DNA of 64,000 bases from Mesorhizobium sp. B2-4-3. GTDB lineage: Bacteria > Pseudomonadota > Alphaproteobacteria > Rhizobiales > Rhizobiaceae. The translations under genes and the position numbers were made by a program. Where the stretch lies: contig NZ_VFVL01000028.1 of NCBI RefSeq assembly GCF_006442815.1, forward strand, positions 1 through 64,000, written 5' to 3'. The notes below the pieces were generated by a model that saw only the letters and a list, made by a program, of their open reading frames with translations, was not told the origin of the DNA and did not search any database. Shown piece after piece: positions 61,899 through 64,000 of the stretch. Every line of letters begins with the position of its first letter. Positions within the stretch are counted from its first letter, which is position 1.

Positions 61899-63098
61899 AT
61901 GTCTTCTCCGAACCAGCCGACATGGACCTTGTCCATGCCAGCAGCCTTGCTGCTTTTGTCTCCCTTCGAGGTCCTGGCCTCCCTCGCCATGGATATCTAC
62001 TTGCCCGTCGTGCCGATCATGCCGGGCGCGCTCGGCGCCTCGACGGCCGTGGTGCAGCTGACGCTCAGCCTCTACATGATCTGTCTGGGGCTCGGCCAGC
62101 TTGCTTTCGGACCGATCTCCGACAGGATCGGTCGGCGCCCGGTGCTGATCGGCGGCGCCCTGTCGTTCGCAGCCGCCTCCTTCCTGCTCGCCGTCACGTC
62201 GCTTGCACCAGTCTTCCTTGCCCTTCGCATCGTGCAGGCCCTGAGCGCCTCGGCCATGCTGGTCGCTGTCTTCGCCACCGTCCGCGACGTCTATGGACAA
62301 AGGCCGGAAGGCGCGGTCATCTATGGCACGCTCGGCTCGCTACTGTCCTTCGTGCCGGCGCTGGGACCGATCGCCGGGGCTTTGATCGCCAATAGTTTCG
62401 GCTGGCGGGCGATCTTCGTCGCGCTCGGCATTCTTGCCGTGGCCGCCACGCTCAACGCCTGGCCAAGATGGCGCGAAACGCGCCCGCTGACCCATGGCCC
62501 TGCCCGCGCTGGTTTCGGGCCGATCCTGTGCAGCTTCGGCTTCTGGACCTACACGCTGGCCTTCGCCACCGCCATGGGCTCGTTCTTCGTGTTCTTTTCG
62601 ACGGCGCCCAGAGTGCTCATCGGCAAGGCCGGCTTTTCCCAGATCGGCTTCAGCCTGGCCTTCGCCAGCGCGGCGCTGGTGATGATCATCGCCACCCGCT
62701 TCGCCAAAAGCGTCGTCGCGCGCTGGGGCATCGAAGGCAGCGTCAGGCGCGGCATGGCGATGCTTCTCCTGGGTGCTGCCCTGCTGGCTGCAGGACAGTT
62801 GTTCGCCGAGCCATCCTTCGCGAGCTTCGTCATGCCGATGTGGATCATCGCCATCGGCATCGTCCTCACCGCGTCGGTCACGGCCAACGGCGCGCTGGCG
62901 CCGTTCGCCGAGACCGCCGGCACGGCCGTCGCGCTCTATTTCTGCCTGCAGAGCGTGATCGTTTCCGCGGCGGGCACGCTGTTCATCATCATTCTGGATG
63001 GCGACACGGCATGGCCGCTGACCGGTTATTGCTCGCTGATGGCGGCGATCACGCTCGCCGCGCTCGGCGTATCGCTCAAACGAGCGGAAGCAGCCTGA
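61899..63098 (+). CDS. FloR/CmlA-like MFS exporter (chloramphenicol/florfenicol exporter homologue)
   Basis: A 399-aa 12-TM MFS protein of the Bcr/CmlA (DHA1) subfamily. It aligns along its whole length with what I recall of FloR/CmlA: PAALLLLSPFEVLASLAMDIYLPVVP, SDRIGRRPVLIGGA, ASAMLVAVFATVRDVYGQRPEG, FFVFFSTAPRVLIG and MPMWIIAIGIVLTASVTANGALA. Plasmid-borne relatives export chloramphenicol and florfenicol. This chromosomal homologue could be an intrinsic exporter of other compounds. ATG 61899 is preferred over 61836. No mobile element or resistance gene is adjacent. Confidence 0.83.
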   Translation: MSSPNQPTWTLSMPAALLLLSPFEVLASLAMDIYLPVVPIMPGALGASTAVVQLTLSLYMICLGLGQLAFGPISDRIGRRPVLIGGALSFAAASFLLAVTSLAPVFLALRIVQALSASAMLVAVFATVRDVYGQRPEGAVIYGTLGSLLSFVPALGPIAGALIANSFGWRAIFVALGILAVAATLNAWPRWRETRPLTHGPARAGFGPILCSFGFWTYTLAFATAMGSFFVFFSTAPRVLIGKAGFSQIGFSLAFASAALVMIIATRFAKSVVARWGIEGSVRRGMAMLLLGAALLAAGQLFAEPSFASFVMPMWIIAIGIVLTASVTANGALAPFAETAGTAVALYFCLQSVIVSAAGTLFIIILDGDTAWPLTGYCSLMAAITLAALGVSLKRAEAA

Positions 63099-63208
63099 TC
63101 CAAGGCCACACAGGCGGAGAAGCCTCGCATGCCAAGGCGTCTCCGCCTACCGCCGCTGCGCGTATTTCTCGCCCTTGCTTGCTTGGCCTTCCGACGAGTA
63201 GCCGGCAA

Positions 63209-63253
63209 TTGACACGTATTTGTCCTCCACGTATAAAGAGACAGACCTGTCTC
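63209..63253 (+). promoter_or_regulatory. Sigma-70 promoter with overlapping TetR-type operator
   Basis: TTGACA (63209-63214), 17 bases, TATAAA (63232-63237), then the palindrome GAGACAG-AC-CTGTCTC (63238-63253) directly at the transcription start. It lies 17 bases before the tetR ATG at 63271. The operator has the length and symmetry of TetR/AcrR sites, and repression by the encoded regulator is the simplest reading. Confidence 0.75.
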
Positions 63254-63270
63254 ATCATCAATCACGTGCC

Positions 63271-63852
63271 ATGACCGACCCGACTAGGACCGACAAGCGC
63301 CAGCACATCGTTGAAACCGCTTACGGGCTGTTCAAGCGCGTGGGCTTTCACGCCACTGGCATCGACCGCATCATCGCCGAAGCCGATGTGGCCAAGATGA
63401 CCATGTATCGTCACTTCCCCAGCAAGGACGATTTGATGGTCGAGGTCCTGGCCTACCGTGCAGAGCGGTTCAATCGCCAGCTCGACCGCCTTGCCGAACA
63501 GGCGGCCACGCCCGAACAGAAGATCGGCACAATCTTCGACTGGTACGGGCGCTGGTTCCACGGCGCCGATTTCCACGGTTGCCTGTTCGCGCATGCCCTG
63601 GCCGAGTTCGGCGATCCGGCGCACCCGGTGTTCCAGGCCGCCGTCAGACAAAAGAGCGGCCTGAAGCGGCGCATGCGGCTGATCCTCGAAGAGATGATGC
63701 CCGCCGACGCGGCGGAAAGCGTTTCGGCCGCCCTGCTGATGCTGCTTGAAGGCGCGACTCTAATGGCCCGGATGGGCCGGCCCGACGCCGCCATTCGCGA
63801 TGCCCGCAGTGCGGCAATGGCCATTCTCGCCACGCGGGAGAGACCGCAATGA
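63271..63852 (+). CDS. TetR/AcrR-family transcriptional regulator
   Basis: A 193-aa regulator. The N-terminal HTH (about residues 9-55) reads RQHIVETAYGLFKRVGFHATGIDRII then AKMTMYRHFPSKDDLMVEVL, a typical TetR pattern. The C-terminal domain (WYGRWFHGADFHGCLFAHALAEF) resembles the YxaF/LmrA-like group. ATG 63271 lies just behind a strong promoter and a 16-bp palindrome, so it is probably autoregulated. The stop overlaps the ATG of the next transporter gene, the likely main target. The FloR-like gene upstream is a second possible target. Confidence 0.88.
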   Translation: MTDPTRTDKRQHIVETAYGLFKRVGFHATGIDRIIAEADVAKMTMYRHFPSKDDLMVEVLAYRAERFNRQLDRLAEQAATPEQKIGTIFDWYGRWFHGADFHGCLFAHALAEFGDPAHPVFQAAVRQKSGLKRRMRLILEEMMPADAAESVSAALLMLLEGATLMARMGRPDAAIRDARSAAMAILATRERPQ

Positions 63853-64000
63853 GCGCGACAGTCATCAGCCTGGCATTGTTCGCCGCGATTCTGCACGCCA
63901 GCTGGAATGCCTTCTTGCGAACCGGCAGCGACAGGCTCTGGACCGTCACGGTCATGAGCTTTTCGGCGACGATCGCCGCCATACCGCTGGCGATCTTCAA
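63849..64000 (+). CDS. EamA/DMT-family transporter, 5' part (cut by window end)
   Basis: The ATG at 63849 overlaps the tetR stop by four bases. The 50 residues visible start MSATVISLALFAAILHASWN and continue AFLRTGSDRLWTVTVMSFSATIAAIPLAI, two hydrophobic helices with the HASWN motif typical of EamA permeases. The gene runs out of the window. It is coupled to the TetR regulator and therefore probably controlled by it. Confidence 0.75.
   Translation, partial: MSATVISLALFAAILHASWNAFLRTGSDRLWTVTVMSFSATIAAIPLAIF

Overview
The window looks like chromosomal or megaplasmid accessory DNA of a high-GC alphaproteobacterium, most probably a Mesorhizobium-type member of the Rhizobiales. This is an inference from codon use, the IS481-type transposase start at the left edge, an Omp25/RopB-like porin, dispersed rhizobial-style palindromic repeats, and the abundance of amino-acid and amine catabolic genes. 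No rRNA, tRNA, CRISPR array, phage or replication gene was recognised.

Layout. 1-245 holds the 5' end of an IS481-family transposase and its probable terminus. 246-8534 carries a small membrane protein, a HisC-like aminotransferase, a PuuE-like deacetylase, a dimethylglycine-dehydrogenase-type flavoprotein, an orphan Tat-exported solute-binding protein and a GcvA-type LysR regulator. 8815-20111 is one tightly packed nine-gene plus-strand operon: MmgE/PrpD, SoxB, SoxD, SoxA, SoxG, DapA-like lyase, D-2-hydroxyacid dehydrogenase, MttB-family protein, N-acyl-D-amino-acid deacylase. It converges with a seven-gene minus-strand operon at 20096-27218, read from right to left: RidA, D-hydantoinase, N-carbamoyl-D-amino-acid hydrolase, FrhB-like Fe-S flavoprotein, DadA-like FAD oxidoreductase, M20 N-carbamoyl amidohydrolase, isochorismatase-fold hydrolase. 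27453-33649 runs divergently: MFS transporter, SDR, epimerase, a second PuuE-like deacetylase, a dihydroorotase/allantoinase-like amidohydrolase with a degraded metal site, SDR.

The first 33 kb therefore read as one catabolic island for hydantoins or ureides, N-carbamoyl and N-acyl amino acids, D-amino acids and N-methylated amines. Ring opening and decarbamoylation release D-amino acids. The FAD enzyme would oxidise these to imines, and RidA would hydrolyse the imines. Demethylating flavoproteins (Sox, DMGDH) and the MttB homologue act on N-methyl groups. The true substrate is not known.

33.7-46.6 kb holds an EmrAB-type efflux pair, a cupin, an AhpD-like protein behind twin 16-bp palindromes, CutC, a GNAT, an SRPBCC protein, an OFA-family MFS with its 38-residue small subunit, an acyltransferase and a molybdenum hydroxylase operon (coxS-coxL-coxM order of transcription) with inverted repeats at its gene junctions. 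46.8-56.5 kb holds a FIST sensor and hybrid histidine kinase pair. A NarL-type response regulator lies 6.4 kb away, and between them sits a lower-GC stretch of short exported proteins, a porin and a LuxR regulator. 56.7-64 kb holds fumarylpyruvate hydrolase and maleylpyruvate isomerase-like genes, a zinc alcohol dehydrogenase, a divergent EamA/MocR pair, a FloR/CmlA-like exporter and a TetR regulator with a clear promoter and operator, translationally coupled to a further EamA transporter cut by the window end.

Two families of dispersed repeats (106-bp element A, about 80-120-bp element B) recur between genes and several times supply the stop codon of the upstream gene.
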